From contig CAKZHN010000515.1 in NCBI GenBank assembly GCA_936924235.1, positions 1 through 16,527 of the forward strand: a stretch of 16,527 nucleotides of DNA, given 5' to 3'. A program made the position numbers and the translations under genes. Numbering within the stretch: position 1 is the first letter of the stretch; the number at the start of each line of letters is the position of its first letter. The notes below the pieces were generated by a model. That model worked only from the letters and a program-made list of their open reading frames with translations, was not told the origin of the DNA and searched no databases. Positions 1-6,570 of this stretch are shown here, in pieces. This stretch comes from an uncultured Rhodoplanes sp. GTDB lineage: Bacteria; Pseudomonadota; Alphaproteobacteria; Rhizobiales; Xanthobacteraceae.

Positions 1-516
1 AAGTATTTCAATCGTCAAAAATAAAACCGTGCCGAAATGAGCTCGACCGAGGCGCTTTCGCAATTGGCGAAATAAAATGCTCTTAATCCGCATTTCTTTT
101 AGGCGACCAAGCAATCCGTTATGTCGACTATCTTCGGCATCCCGCATGCTCAACTGAATTTCTTTGACAATCCTCGGCACCAGCCGGTCATACCGAGCCG
201 CGTGCCTTTCCAACTGCTCTTTCCAGAATTTCTCAGCGACCGGAAAGCCTGACCACCACAGCATCCATCCGACATCTCTAGTGCGCCGAAATCGTTTGCG
301 GATGGCGCATAACGCAACGAGTTGATCTCCTGTGCCGCTACAGTAGATTGTCTCGGACCCTGCCACTCCCTTCACCCATACTTGTGTCGGCCGAGGCAGC
401 AACCCTTCGCAATGCCAACGTGTTAGCTGGCGATCGCTCACCGAAAACCCCGCCGTCGCTGCTTTCGCAAGGACATCAGCCGGGCGTTCACCTTCGGTCG
501 TCAGGTCTAAGTTCAA
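1..516 (-). CDS. MerR-like helix-turn-helix protein, partial (runs off left edge)
   Basis: The reverse strand is open from 576 to position 1 with no stop, so the gene continues outside the window. Near the N-terminus it encodes FSVSDRQLTRWHCEGLLPRP, followed by a stretch containing GSETIYCSGTGDQLVALCAI. This resembles the first helix-turn-helix and wing of MerR-type regulators, where a recognition helix is followed by a wing and an arginine-rich helix. The rest (WWSGFPVAEKFWKEQLERH and onward) is helical and basic, with no recognised effector domain. There is no in-frame ATG after the TAG at 577-579. A TTG at 516 has a weak GGTAGG six bases upstream; a TTG at 552 is the alternative. The gene is divergent from the basic-HTH/HNH/polymerase operon, so it may regulate that operon; this is inference. 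The helix-turn-helix call is fairly safe; the MerR label and the start are less so. Confidence 0.62.
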   Translation of the reverse strand, partial: MNLDLTTEGERPADVLAKAATAGFSVSDRQLTRWHCEGLLPRPTQVWVKGVAGSETIYCSGTGDQLVALCAIRKRFRRTRDVGWMLWWSGFPVAEKFWKEQLERHAARYDRLVPRIVKEIQLSMRDAEDSRHNGLLGRLKEMRIKSILFRQLRKRLGRAHFGTVLFLTIEIL

Positions 517-655
517 AGGCAGCCTACCGCGAACATGTGCAGGAAGTTGCAACGAATCGTTCTGGGAGCAAGCAGGCTACCGTGAGAGCGGGCGGGAATC
601 GAATCTCGGCAATAGCAAAACAGCCTCTATCTCGCATGACGCAGATGGGGGCTAC
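517..655. promoter_or_regulatory. Divergent intergenic region, MerR-like gene / polymerase operon
   Basis: This gap of about 139 bp separates the start of the minus-strand MerR-like gene from the plus-strand operon that encodes the polymerase. Promoters for both must lie here or inside the regulator's 5' end. I see no convincing -35/-10 pair or strong inverted repeat, so the placement is positional only. Confidence 0.3.
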
Positions 656-1282
656 ATGGCTCGCAAAAAGCGGTTATCGGCACGCAGACGAGTTGCCAAA
701 CGGGCTCGCCCGAAGCGCAACTTCAAAGCGGAATACGCCCGCCGCATTGCCAGAGCAATCGCCAACGGCCTAAGCCGCTCTCAAGGACGTGGGCACCCAA
801 GACCAGGCGAGCGAAATGCGTCCCGGAAGAAACGTCGCCGCTTAATTGGCGACGACCGTTTGCAGCGCGGGCTGCGAGTTCTTAGGAAGAACAAGAGTCT
901 CTCAGCAGCGGCACGTGCGACCAACGTATCGCCTGAAAAGCTGCGAGCCTACGCACAGGAAAAAGGCGTCATCGAACGCCGGGGCCGCCGCTGGATTGTA
1001 AGACGCGATTTGCCGCGACGTGTTCTGATCTACAGCAATCGTAAACCTCTCTCGATTGTCGTTGGCGATTTCGCCTCGGCGTCGCTGGCCGGAAAATATA
1101 TGGCCGCAGTCGGTCGTTTCCTTCGGACAAACGATCGCAAGTTTTTGAAGCCGTTCGTTCGTCGTTTGATCATCGACGCCGCTGGCAATTCCCATTCATT
1201 CGAAAGCGACCCCAACGCTCTGTATCGGCTCGCCTTCTCCGGCAGCGAAACATTCGAACAGGTCTATCGCATCGTCATCTAA
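656..1282 (+). CDS. Hypothetical highly basic helix-turn-helix protein
   Basis: This encodes a 208-residue protein. The first 60 or so residues are packed with arginine and lysine (it begins MARKKRLSARRRVAKRARPK), which suggests nucleic-acid binding. Residues of about 79-112 (NKSLSAAARATNVSPEKLRA and onward) look like a helix-turn-helix, followed by a basic wing-like GRRWIVRR. The C-terminal 100 residues (SIVVGDFASASLAGKYMAAV to FEQVYRIVI) look like a compact mixed alpha/beta domain that I cannot assign to an enzyme. The start is ATG at 656, four bases after GGGGG. It is first in an apparent operon, 15 bp ahead of the HNH gene, which in turn overlaps the polymerase. A DNA-binding accessory or regulator for that polymerase module is a plausible role, but this is inference; no catalytic motif is visible. 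Confidence 0.75.
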   Translation: MARKKRLSARRRVAKRARPKRNFKAEYARRIARAIANGLSRSQGRGHPRPGERNASRKKRRRLIGDDRLQRGLRVLRKNKSLSAAARATNVSPEKLRAYAQEKGVIERRGRRWIVRRDLPRRVLIYSNRKPLSIVVGDFASASLAGKYMAAVGRFLRTNDRKFLKPFVRRLIIDAAGNSHSFESDPNALYRLAFSGSETFEQVYRIVI

Positions 1283-1297
1283 CTCAGGAGCATGGCC

Positions 1298-1672
1298 ATG
1301 ACACGTCAACAAATTGAACAAGAGCGACGACGGCAAAGGGCATTGGAGCGACTCGGCTCGCAAAATCCAGTGTGCGTGATTTGCGGTGAGACAGACTGGC
1401 GCTGTCTTGAGCTGCACCACGTGGCAGGGAAACGCTTCGACACGAGCACAGCCATTGTTTGCCGAAATTGTCACCGCAAATTGAGTGATCAGCAGAAGAA
1501 GCATCCTGATGACCTCAGCGCAAATCCCGATCTTCTGGAGCGGTTAGGGCACATGCTCTTGGGCCTCGCTGATCTCTTTGAACTTCTCGTGCAGGCATTT
1601 CGAACATTCGGCCAAGAGCTGATATCGCGTGTCGGTGGCACGCAAATCCAAAACAGCGGTGCTGCATCATGA
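1298..1672 (+). CDS. Small HNH-endonuclease-like zinc protein
   Basis: This encodes a 124-residue protein. Residues of about 26-60 carry CVICG, then LELHHVAGKRFD, then CRNCHRKLSD. This is two CxxC pairs framing a His-His motif and ending in a CxxCH, the usual layout of small HNH/zinc-ribbon nucleases. The C-terminal part (ERLGHMLLGLADLFELLVQA) is a long hydrophobic or amphipathic helix and could be a membrane or oligomerisation segment. I chose ATG 1298 over ATG 1292 because AGGAG at 1286-1290 is 7 nt from the former but only 1 nt from the latter. The stop overlaps the next gene's start as ATGA, implying translational coupling to the polymerase. Nicking or cutting DNA for the adjacent polymerase would make sense but is inference. 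The HNH catalytic residues look present; activity is not proven. Confidence 0.75.
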   Translation: MTRQQIEQERRRQRALERLGSQNPVCVICGETDWRCLELHHVAGKRFDTSTAIVCRNCHRKLSDQQKKHPDDLSANPDLLERLGHMLLGLADLFELLVQAFRTFGQELISRVGGTQIQNSGAAS

Positions 1673-2304
1673 ACCGAAAGCGACACACTCGCGAAAGTCG
1701 CTTGAGGGCGCAATTGGCAATCAGCGTCAGGTCATTTGTGCCGCCACCTAAGCGAAAACGATACACACGAAAGCAGTCTCAACACGAAGAGACCTCGTCG
1801 GAATGGACGCTGGTCTTCGACACCGAAACCAGAAGCGATGCGGCTCAGTCACTGCGATTCGGCGTCTATGAACTCTACAGAGGTAGGCAGCTGACCGGAC
1901 ACGGCGTTTTTTTTGATCGCGAAAATCTTTCGAAAACCGAACAGACGTTGCTGCAGTCTTACGCCTCAGCTCGCGGGTTGAGCTTCCTCGATAAATCCAC
2001 CTTTATCGATGACGTATTTTACGGCATGGCCTACGAATTTCGGGCCACCATCGTCGGGTTCAATCTACCCTTCGACTTGTCCAGGTTGGCGGTGCGTCAC
2101 GGGCCAGCCCGTGGCCGAACGATGCGCGGTGGGTTCACATTTCAGCTGTCGGGAAACCGGTGGAAGCCGCGCATTCAAATCAAACATCTGAGCGCTCGTG
2201 CTTCACTGATCCAATTCACCAAGCCGTTTTCGCGATTTGACACCAAGTCAATGCGAAAAAACAGGAAGCGGCCAAGCCTCGAAGAGGTACCTTTATTGAT
2301 GTGA
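1669..2304 (+). CDS. Family B DNA polymerase, N-terminal exonuclease part (zero frame)
   Basis: This 211-residue frame holds the first half of a family B polymerase 3'-5' exonuclease domain. Exo I is VFDTET with D51 and E53. Exo II is GFNLPFDLSRLA with N132 and D136. The first 45 residues are basic and probably disordered. The start ATG overlaps the HNH stop (ATGA). Exo III and the whole polymerase domain are in the -1 frame, so this product alone would be an incomplete proofreading domain. The last codons (RPSLEEVPLLM) look out of frame: the -1 frame over the same bases reads QEAAKPRRGTFIDVKTLAAA, which runs smoothly into the downstream domain. Translation most likely shifts -1 at the A AAA AAC heptamer at 2256-2262, after residue 198, giving one 979-residue enzyme. 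A real inactivating frameshift or a base-calling error in the A6 run is the alternative. Confidence 0.85.
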   Translation: MNRKRHTRESRLRAQLAISVRSFVPPPKRKRYTRKQSQHEETSSEWTLVFDTETRSDAAQSLRFGVYELYRGRQLTGHGVFFDRENLSKTEQTLLQSYASARGLSFLDKSTFIDDVFYGMAYEFRATIVGFNLPFDLSRLAVRHGPARGRTMRGGFTFQLSGNRWKPRIQIKHLSARASLIQFTKPFSRFDTKSMRKNRKRPSLEEVPLLM

Positions 2305-2318
2305 AGACCCTGGCTGCT
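2256..2318 (+). promoter_or_regulatory. Candidate programmed -1 ribosomal frameshift signal
   Basis: In the upstream polymerase frame the codons are CGA AAA AAC, so bases 2256-2262 form the heptamer A AAA AAC in exactly the X XXY YYZ phase required for tandem -1 slippage. After a 4-nt spacer (AGGA), bases 2267-2274 (AGCGGCCA) can pair with 2311-2318 (TGGCTGCT). This is an 8-bp stem with one G-U pair, and its loop holds a small GCCTC/GAGGT hairpin at 2276-2288. The -1 frame is blocked upstream by TGA at 2238-2240 and the zero frame stops at 2304, so any productive shift must occur between 2241 and 2301, where this signal lies. The signal is read from sequence; function is inferred. Confidence 0.55.
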
Positions 2319-4607
2319 GCACTCACAAGTCGGTCGTTTTCGCTGGGCGGGCTGGCGGATTTTCTTGAAACGGCGGATCGGAAGCATTCGACCGAGGAGC
2401 ATGGCGGACCGCTCACGACAAAATACATCGATTATGCGGTGCAGGACGTCCGGGTGACTTGGCAGTGTTACGTCGCACTGTTGGGCGAGCTCAACGCCCA
2501 TGACCTGAGCCAGACACGGGCGAGCCAAGTGCTGAGCGAGGCGAGCCTCGGAAAAGCCTGCCTGCGAGAAATGGCTGTCGCACCCTGGCGAGAAGTCCAG
2601 CTTAACGTGCCCGACTCGCTGATTGGTCTGATCATGAGCACCTACTACGGCGGGCGCTCCGAGGTTCACCTGCGTCGTGTCGTCCGGCAGGTTCTCTATT
2701 GCGACTTCCTGTCCATGTACCCGACCGTCTGCACGTTGATGCAGCTGTGGCGATTTGTCATCGCTAGAGGTGTCAAATGGAAGGACACCACGAAAACGGT
2801 CGCCGGATTTTTGGATCAGGTTGCGCTGCCTGATTTGCAGAAGCTGGATATATGGACCCGGTTGAGAACTATCGTTCAAGTGCGCGCCGATGATGGCATC
2901 CTACCGGTGCGGGCTTCATATGCGGATGAGCCCCAAGCTACGATCGGGCTGAACCACCTCAAGAGCAAATCCAGACTGTGGTTTACGCTGGCTGATTGCA
3001 TTGCATCCAAGCTTCTCACGGGGCGCACGCCCAAAATTGTTCGTGCGATTACATTTCAGCCCATGAGGCCGCAAGACGGCCTGAAGCCAATCCAAATTGC
3101 GGGTAGCCGCGAATATGCAATCGACCCCTATCGGGACGACTTCTATCGAACTCTGATCGATATGCGAAGCGACGTAAAAGCAAAGCTGAAACGAGCGGGT
3201 GCGGCTGAGAAACATAAGCTAGAGACGGAACAACAGTCCTTGAAAATTATGGCAAACGCGACCAGCTACGGCATCTTTGTTGAGCTGATCGTCGAAAAAC
3301 TCGAAGAACAGGAAAAGCGTCTCTGCCATGGCCCGTCCAGCAAGGCATTTGAGGTAGCAACGGATAAAGGTGAACAGCCAGGCCGTTATTTTCACCCACT
3401 GCTAGCGACCCTGATCACAGGAGCTGCGCGGCTCTTGCTGGCAATCAGCGAGATGTTGGCGAGACAAAACGGCTTGGATTGGGCGTTGTGCGACACCGAC
3501 AGCATGGCGCTCGCAAAGCCCGAGGACATGTCAGAGGCCGAGTTTTTCAAGCAAGCGCAGTGCGTTTGCGATTGGTTCGCGCCGCTGAATCCGTATCGAA
3601 TTAAGGGGCCACTCTTCAAAATCGAAGATGCCAACTATGGTCTTTCCGACAAAGCCCGGAATTTGAAACTAGAACCGTTGTACTGTTTTGCGGTCTCTGC
3701 GAAGCGATATGCTCTCTTCAATATCGGCGCGAAAGGACGCCCGATCATCCGTAAGGCAACCGCACACGGGCTCGGTCATTTGCGTGCGCCGTATGACATT
3801 GAGAACGTGCCGCCCTCCATTCCGTCACCCTCAGCATCTTTGGGCGAGATTGGCGTCGAACGATGGCAATATGATCTTTGGTACCAGATCATCGCATCAG
3901 CTCTTGCCGGGCGGCCCGACCAAGTCGATCTGAGCTACCATCCTTCACTTGATAGGCCTGCAGCTAGCAGGTACGGGGCAACAACACCTGAGCTGTTGAG
4001 ATGGTTTGCCACATACAACCATGAGCGGCCATATCGGGACCAAGTAAAGCCGTTCAATTTCCTGATCAGCTTTCAGGCGTCAACATCCCCCCACTCAGAT
4101 CCCCGTCCTAAGCCGATTGCGCCATATGATTCCAATTCCTCCAAGGCTGCTCGGAAGTGTTTCTGTCGTGAAACCGGCCTCCCAGTTCCGGCATCTCAGC
4201 TTCAAAACTACCGACAAGCGTTACGGCAGTATCACCTGCATCCCGAATCCAAATTCGAGAATGGCGAGCCGTTCGACATTGGACCGACACGACGACGGCA
4301 TGTCGAAGTAACGGCAGTTCGCCACATCGGCAAGGAAGCCAACAAGTGGGAGGAGCAATTCCACCTGGGATTCGATGAGGATGAGCAGATGGACTACGGC
4401 ACACCGCCTGCAGGCGTGTGTGGGCTTGATGCCGTGCTTCGAAAGACTGGCATCGGGCAACGACGCTTAGCGAATGAAAGCGGGCTTGCAAGGGAAACAA
4501 TCGCTAAAATGTGTCGTGGCGAGCAAGTTCGGAAGACGACTGCTGCTCAGGTGTGGAATGCGGTGTCTCGGCTGTCAAATCAGCAAACCGAACCCCAAGA
4601 GGAATAG
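2301..4607 (+). CDS. Family B DNA polymerase, catalytic part with C-terminal XRE-like HTH
   Basis: Numbered from GTG 2301 (768 residues), Exo III is YAVQD at 45-49 and the YxGG exo/pol linker motif is at 115-118. Motif A is DFLSMYPT (D135), motif B is KIMANATSYG (K315 to G324), motif C is CDTDS (D398, D400), and KxY is KRY at 468-470. All catalytic carboxylates are present, so polymerase chemistry looks intact. The 180 residues between motifs A and B leave room for an insertion like TPR1 of protein-primed polymerases. About 300 residues follow KxY, ending in an XRE-like helix-turn-helix at about 708-758 (GIGQRRLANESGLARETIAK). Initiation at the GTG would omit Exo I and II. The frame is open back to 2241, and -1 slippage at 2262 would fuse it to the upstream frame. 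The family is clear; the priming mode and replicative role are unknown. Confidence 0.88.
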   Translation: MKTLAAALTSRSFSLGGLADFLETADRKHSTEEHGGPLTTKYIDYAVQDVRVTWQCYVALLGELNAHDLSQTRASQVLSEASLGKACLREMAVAPWREVQLNVPDSLIGLIMSTYYGGRSEVHLRRVVRQVLYCDFLSMYPTVCTLMQLWRFVIARGVKWKDTTKTVAGFLDQVALPDLQKLDIWTRLRTIVQVRADDGILPVRASYADEPQATIGLNHLKSKSRLWFTLADCIASKLLTGRTPKIVRAITFQPMRPQDGLKPIQIAGSREYAIDPYRDDFYRTLIDMRSDVKAKLKRAGAAEKHKLETEQQSLKIMANATSYGIFVELIVEKLEEQEKRLCHGPSSKAFEVATDKGEQPGRYFHPLLATLITGAARLLLAISEMLARQNGLDWALCDTDSMALAKPEDMSEAEFFKQAQCVCDWFAPLNPYRIKGPLFKIEDANYGLSDKARNLKLEPLYCFAVSAKRYALFNIGAKGRPIIRKATAHGLGHLRAPYDIENVPPSIPSPSASLGEIGVERWQYDLWYQIIASALAGRPDQVDLSYHPSLDRPAASRYGATTPELLRWFATYNHERPYRDQVKPFNFLISFQASTSPHSDPRPKPIAPYDSNSSKAARKCFCRETGLPVPASQLQNYRQALRQYHLHPESKFENGEPFDIGPTRRRHVEVTAVRHIGKEANKWEEQFHLGFDEDEQMDYGTPPAGVCGLDAVLRKTGIGQRRLANESGLARETIAKMCRGEQVRKTTAAQVWNAVSRLSNQQTEPQEE

Positions 4608-4683
4608 AAGCTCGACGGCCACAAGGCGAAGTGGTTGCGTGCTGGGCAACAGCTAGGTCTACGAGCGATGGGTGGAGTGATCG

Positions 4684-5088
4684 TTATCTGCAATTTGGCG
4701 AGGGGCGGTTCCACTGGTCGTAAGACCTACCGCCAGGACCCGCGTAACACGGTCCACCAGGACCAGAATAGGCTCCTCCACCCGGACCGGTATAGGCCCC
4801 GCCTCCGGGACCAGTGTACGCACCTCCACCTGGGCCAGTATAGGCACCTCCGCCCGGGCCGGTGTACGCCCCACCTCCGGGACCTGTGTAAGCGCCTCCC
4901 CCGGGACCAGCGTAGGCGCCACCTCCCGGACCAGTGTAAGCACCGCCTCCGGGGCCCGTATAAAGCCCACCACCTGGGCCGGTGTAACACGGCCCACCGG
5001 GACCTGAATACCCTACGCAATCAGCTATCGCGGCTGAGGTCGAGAGCATCAAGCAGAGCACAAGAACGACCTTATTGAAGCTTTTCAA
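4684..5088 (-). CDS. Exported GPGG-repeat (silk-like) protein
   Basis: This encodes a 134-residue protein. Residues 1-22 form a Sec signal peptide (MKSFNKVVLVLCLMLSTSAA then IAD). Residues 27-122 are twelve consecutive 8-residue units with consensus YTGPGGGA. The first and eleventh units are YSGPGGPC, and the tail is YDQWNRPSPNCR. Four cysteines (24, 34, 114, 133) bracket the repeat array and could cap it with disulfides. GPGGX units are the classic elastic motif of spider flagelliform silk, so an extended, flexible surface or matrix protein is plausible; no function is established here. The start is well supported by AAAGGAGGAG just upstream. Third codon positions vary between units, which argues for selection on the protein rather than recent DNA expansion. 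The gene converges on the polymerase gene, 76 bp away. Confidence 0.85.
   Translation of the reverse strand: MKSFNKVVLVLCLMLSTSAAIADCVGYSGPGGPCYTGPGGGLYTGPGGGAYTGPGGGAYAGPGGGAYTGPGGGAYTGPGGGAYTGPGGGAYTGPGGGAYTGPGGGAYSGPGGPCYAGPGGRSYDQWNRPSPNCR
4723..5010 (-). repeat. 24-bp-period tandem coding repeat (12 units)
   Basis: Twelve head-to-tail 24-bp units encode the GPGGGAYT octapeptides of the exported protein. Units differ mainly at synonymous positions. There are no spacers, so this is a coding tandem repeat and not a CRISPR array. Confidence 0.85.
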
Positions 5089-5132
5089 GTTTCTCCTCCT
5101 TTGAATTCGGTACCAAAAAACAAGACACTAAC

Positions 5133-5142
5133 CTATCGATAG
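5133..5142. promoter_or_regulatory. Perfect 10-bp palindrome upstream of GPGG gene
   Basis: CTATCGATAG lies about 45 bp upstream of the GPGG-repeat gene start, in its presumed promoter region. It could be an operator half-site or chance. I find no clear -35/-10 pair around it. Confidence 0.2.
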
Positions 5143-5229
5143 AATACGAGCAGCAGCGACCTTCATCAAAACATGATGCCGGTGATGAGCCAGAGTTTTT
5201 GTTCGGCTTGACGGATCAGCAGGGCGCGC

Positions 5230-6195
5230 TCAACGAACAGCAAGGTTGGAATCGCGAAGGACTTCTTGCTGTGCTCTATGCTGCTCCTGCCAAACCGTTT
5301 CTGCGGCTGCGGCTTCCTTTATCAGAATTTCGGCTTTAGATTTCGCCGCATCTACAGAATGGGCCAACTTGTCGCACGCCTCTTTAATGTCAGGTTCGCT
5401 TCCTCCGCCGGTTCGCACCTGACGGCATAAATTGAATGTGTCGGCATTTTGCCGAATTAACTCGTCGCGTTCATGCACTACCTCTCCCAGCAGGGAGTCC
5501 ATTTCGAGATGGAGTTGGTCCGCCTGGATCGATGCCTGGTTGATCGCCACTCCAAGCTGACTACGAGCTACAAAAGCTTGGCCGTCGCCTAATATCGACC
5601 TTTGACGCGCATGAGCGGCTCGCATCCAGTCAGTAACATCCCGGTATTTCTTCTCGTATTGGCTGGAGGCGAGTCTTTTGCTTGTCTCGTCGACCTTGCC
5701 TGCGAACGCGGTTATCGACGAATTCAGTCGTTCGATTCGAGCCATCATAGATGCGTGAGCTTTTGCAGACGCGACCTCTAGAGCGCGCACATTCAGCGCG
5801 GCAACGGCTCTTGGAAATTCCGCCTCGTCTGCGCGGTGAAGATTGAGGGTCAAAGTCTGGCCGTAGAGACTACCTGTCACGTTCAGCGTCGAACCATCGG
5901 TGGTGCCGGAAGTCGTCAAGCTAGCCGAAAGCAATTCCGTTGGCGTGATCGTAAGCACTATGATTCGGCCATCAGTCGTCCCGGAGACAGCAGCGTCGAT
6001 TTGCTTGATGGCGCCAGACTTGGCGAGGACCACCTGCGCGTATCGGCCTGTGATCTTGTGATCTGCACTTTCGACTAGCTGGACCATGAAGGCCGCGTCA
6101 TCGCCACGTCCAAAATAGGTCCCGGATATCCCACTGGCGTTCGCACCGCCAAGCGCGATCGAGGCGGCTACAACTCCCAGAGCAAATCGGCGCAT
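5230..6195 (-). CDS. Exported hypothetical protein, beta-rich N-domain and helical C-domain
   Basis: This encodes a 321-residue protein with a signal peptide (MRRFALGVVAASIALGGANA, cleavage likely after ANA). Residues of about 22-125 are rich in alternating hydrophobic strands, glycine and threonine (ISGTYFGRGDDAAFMVQLVE; SLYGQTLTLNLHRADEAEF), which suggests a small beta-barrel or sandwich. From about 130 onward the sequence is long charged helices (for example MMARIERLNSSITAFAGKVD) that may form coiled coils. Two cysteines near the C-terminus (CRQVRTGGGSEPDIKEAC) could form a disulfide. The start is ATG 6195 behind a GAGGG. It is divergent from a small XRE regulator with inverted repeats between them, so that regulator probably controls it. 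I do not recognise the family; a periplasmic or secreted structural role is only a guess. Confidence 0.75.
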   Translation of the reverse strand: MRRFALGVVAASIALGGANASGISGTYFGRGDDAAFMVQLVESADHKITGRYAQVVLAKSGAIKQIDAAVSGTTDGRIIVLTITPTELLSASLTTSGTTDGSTLNVTGSLYGQTLTLNLHRADEAEFPRAVAALNVRALEVASAKAHASMMARIERLNSSITAFAGKVDETSKRLASSQYEKKYRDVTDWMRAAHARQRSILGDGQAFVARSQLGVAINQASIQADQLHLEMDSLLGEVVHERDELIRQNADTFNLCRQVRTGGGSEPDIKEACDKLAHSVDAAKSKAEILIKEAAAAETVWQEQHRAQQEVLRDSNLAVR

Positions 6196-6221
6196 GGAGG
6201 ACCCTCACCCTCAGAGTGAAT

Positions 6222-6262
6222 AGGCGATTTTATCGCCTTATGAGGTGTTTTCTCAACCTCAT
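6222..6262. promoter_or_regulatory. Paired inverted repeats in divergent promoter region (candidate XRE operators)
   Basis: Two inverted repeats lie between the divergent starts at 6195 and 6300. The first is AGGCGAT-TTT-ATCGCCT (6222-6238). The second is ATGAGGT, nine bases, ACCTCAT (6240-6262). Both have perfect 7-bp arms and are only 1 bp apart. Their position fits operators for the adjacent XRE protein, allowing autoregulation and control of the exported-protein gene. The two arms do not share a sequence, so they may bind different factors or one may be a transcript hairpin. Confidence 0.45.
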
Positions 6263-6299
6263 GGTGGCGGCAATTTTGTTCTTGTTGAAGGTGATCTGA

Positions 6300-6536
6300 A
6301 TGATCACCCCTCGACAGATTCGGGCCGCCAGAGCGCTTTTGGGCTGGTCTCAGCAACAGTTGGCGGACAAGGCGATTGTCTCATTGAATGCCGTGACACG
6401 GCTAGAGAAGCGCAAGGTCGATTCCCGCATCAGCACGTTGATCGCGATTGAAAAGGCGCTGGCAAAGGGTGGGATCGAGTTCTTGGCGGCTGACGAGAAG
6501 GGCGAAGGGGTGCGTTTGAGAAGCCCGAAGGCTTGA
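6300..6536 (+). CDS. XRE-family transcriptional regulator
   Basis: This encodes a 78-residue protein that is essentially a single HTH domain: ITPRQIRAARALLGWSQQQL is helices 1-2, then ADKAIVSLNAVTRLEKRKV is the recognition segment. A short basic C-terminus (EKGEGVRLRSPKA) follows. This is the compact Cro/C1 type common in Hyphomicrobiales; no ligand or peptidase domain is attached. The start ATG 6300 has GAAGGTGA a few bases upstream. It is the only plus-strand gene among the exported-protein genes, and two inverted repeats lie between it and the divergent 5230-6195 gene. It likely represses its own promoter and that of the neighbour; the targets are inferred from position only. Confidence 0.85.
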   Translation: MITPRQIRAARALLGWSQQQLADKAIVSLNAVTRLEKRKVDSRISTLIAIEKALAKGGIEFLAADEKGEGVRLRSPKA

Positions 6537-6542
6537 TAGATT

Positions 6543-6570
6543 GGCAGTGCCATAGTTTGTTGGCATTGCC
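6543..6570 (+). terminator. Hairpin after XRE gene, possible terminator
   Basis: GGCAGTGCCA and TGGCATTGCC can form a 10-bp stem (one G-U) with an 8-nt loop, starting 6 bp after the XRE stop. There is no U-tract, so a factor-independent terminator is uncertain; it could also protect the mRNA 3' end. Confidence 0.35.

Noticed and set aside
348..773. Plus-strand open frame of 141 codons
   Set aside because: It lies mostly antisense to the helix-turn-helix coding frame on the minus strand and overlaps the basic-HTH gene; its translation has no domain-like pattern.
2175..2879. 234-codon minus-strand frame antisense to the polymerase
   Set aside because: The plus strand here carries Exo III, YxGG and motif A of the polymerase, so the antisense frame is a shadow.
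1669..4607. Calling the polymerase a pseudogene
   Set aside because: All exonuclease and polymerase motifs are intact, there is only one frame change, and it coincides with a correctly phased slippery heptamer. The pseudogene or base-error option is kept open but not preferred.
1669..4607. Labelling the element a pipolin (primer-independent PolB element)
   Set aside because: The characteristic integrase, tRNA att site and excision genes are not visible, and priming type cannot be decided from motifs alone.
4723..5010. Possible CRISPR array
   Set aside because: The repeats are 24 bp with no spacers, vary at synonymous sites and are in frame within a signal-peptide-bearing protein.
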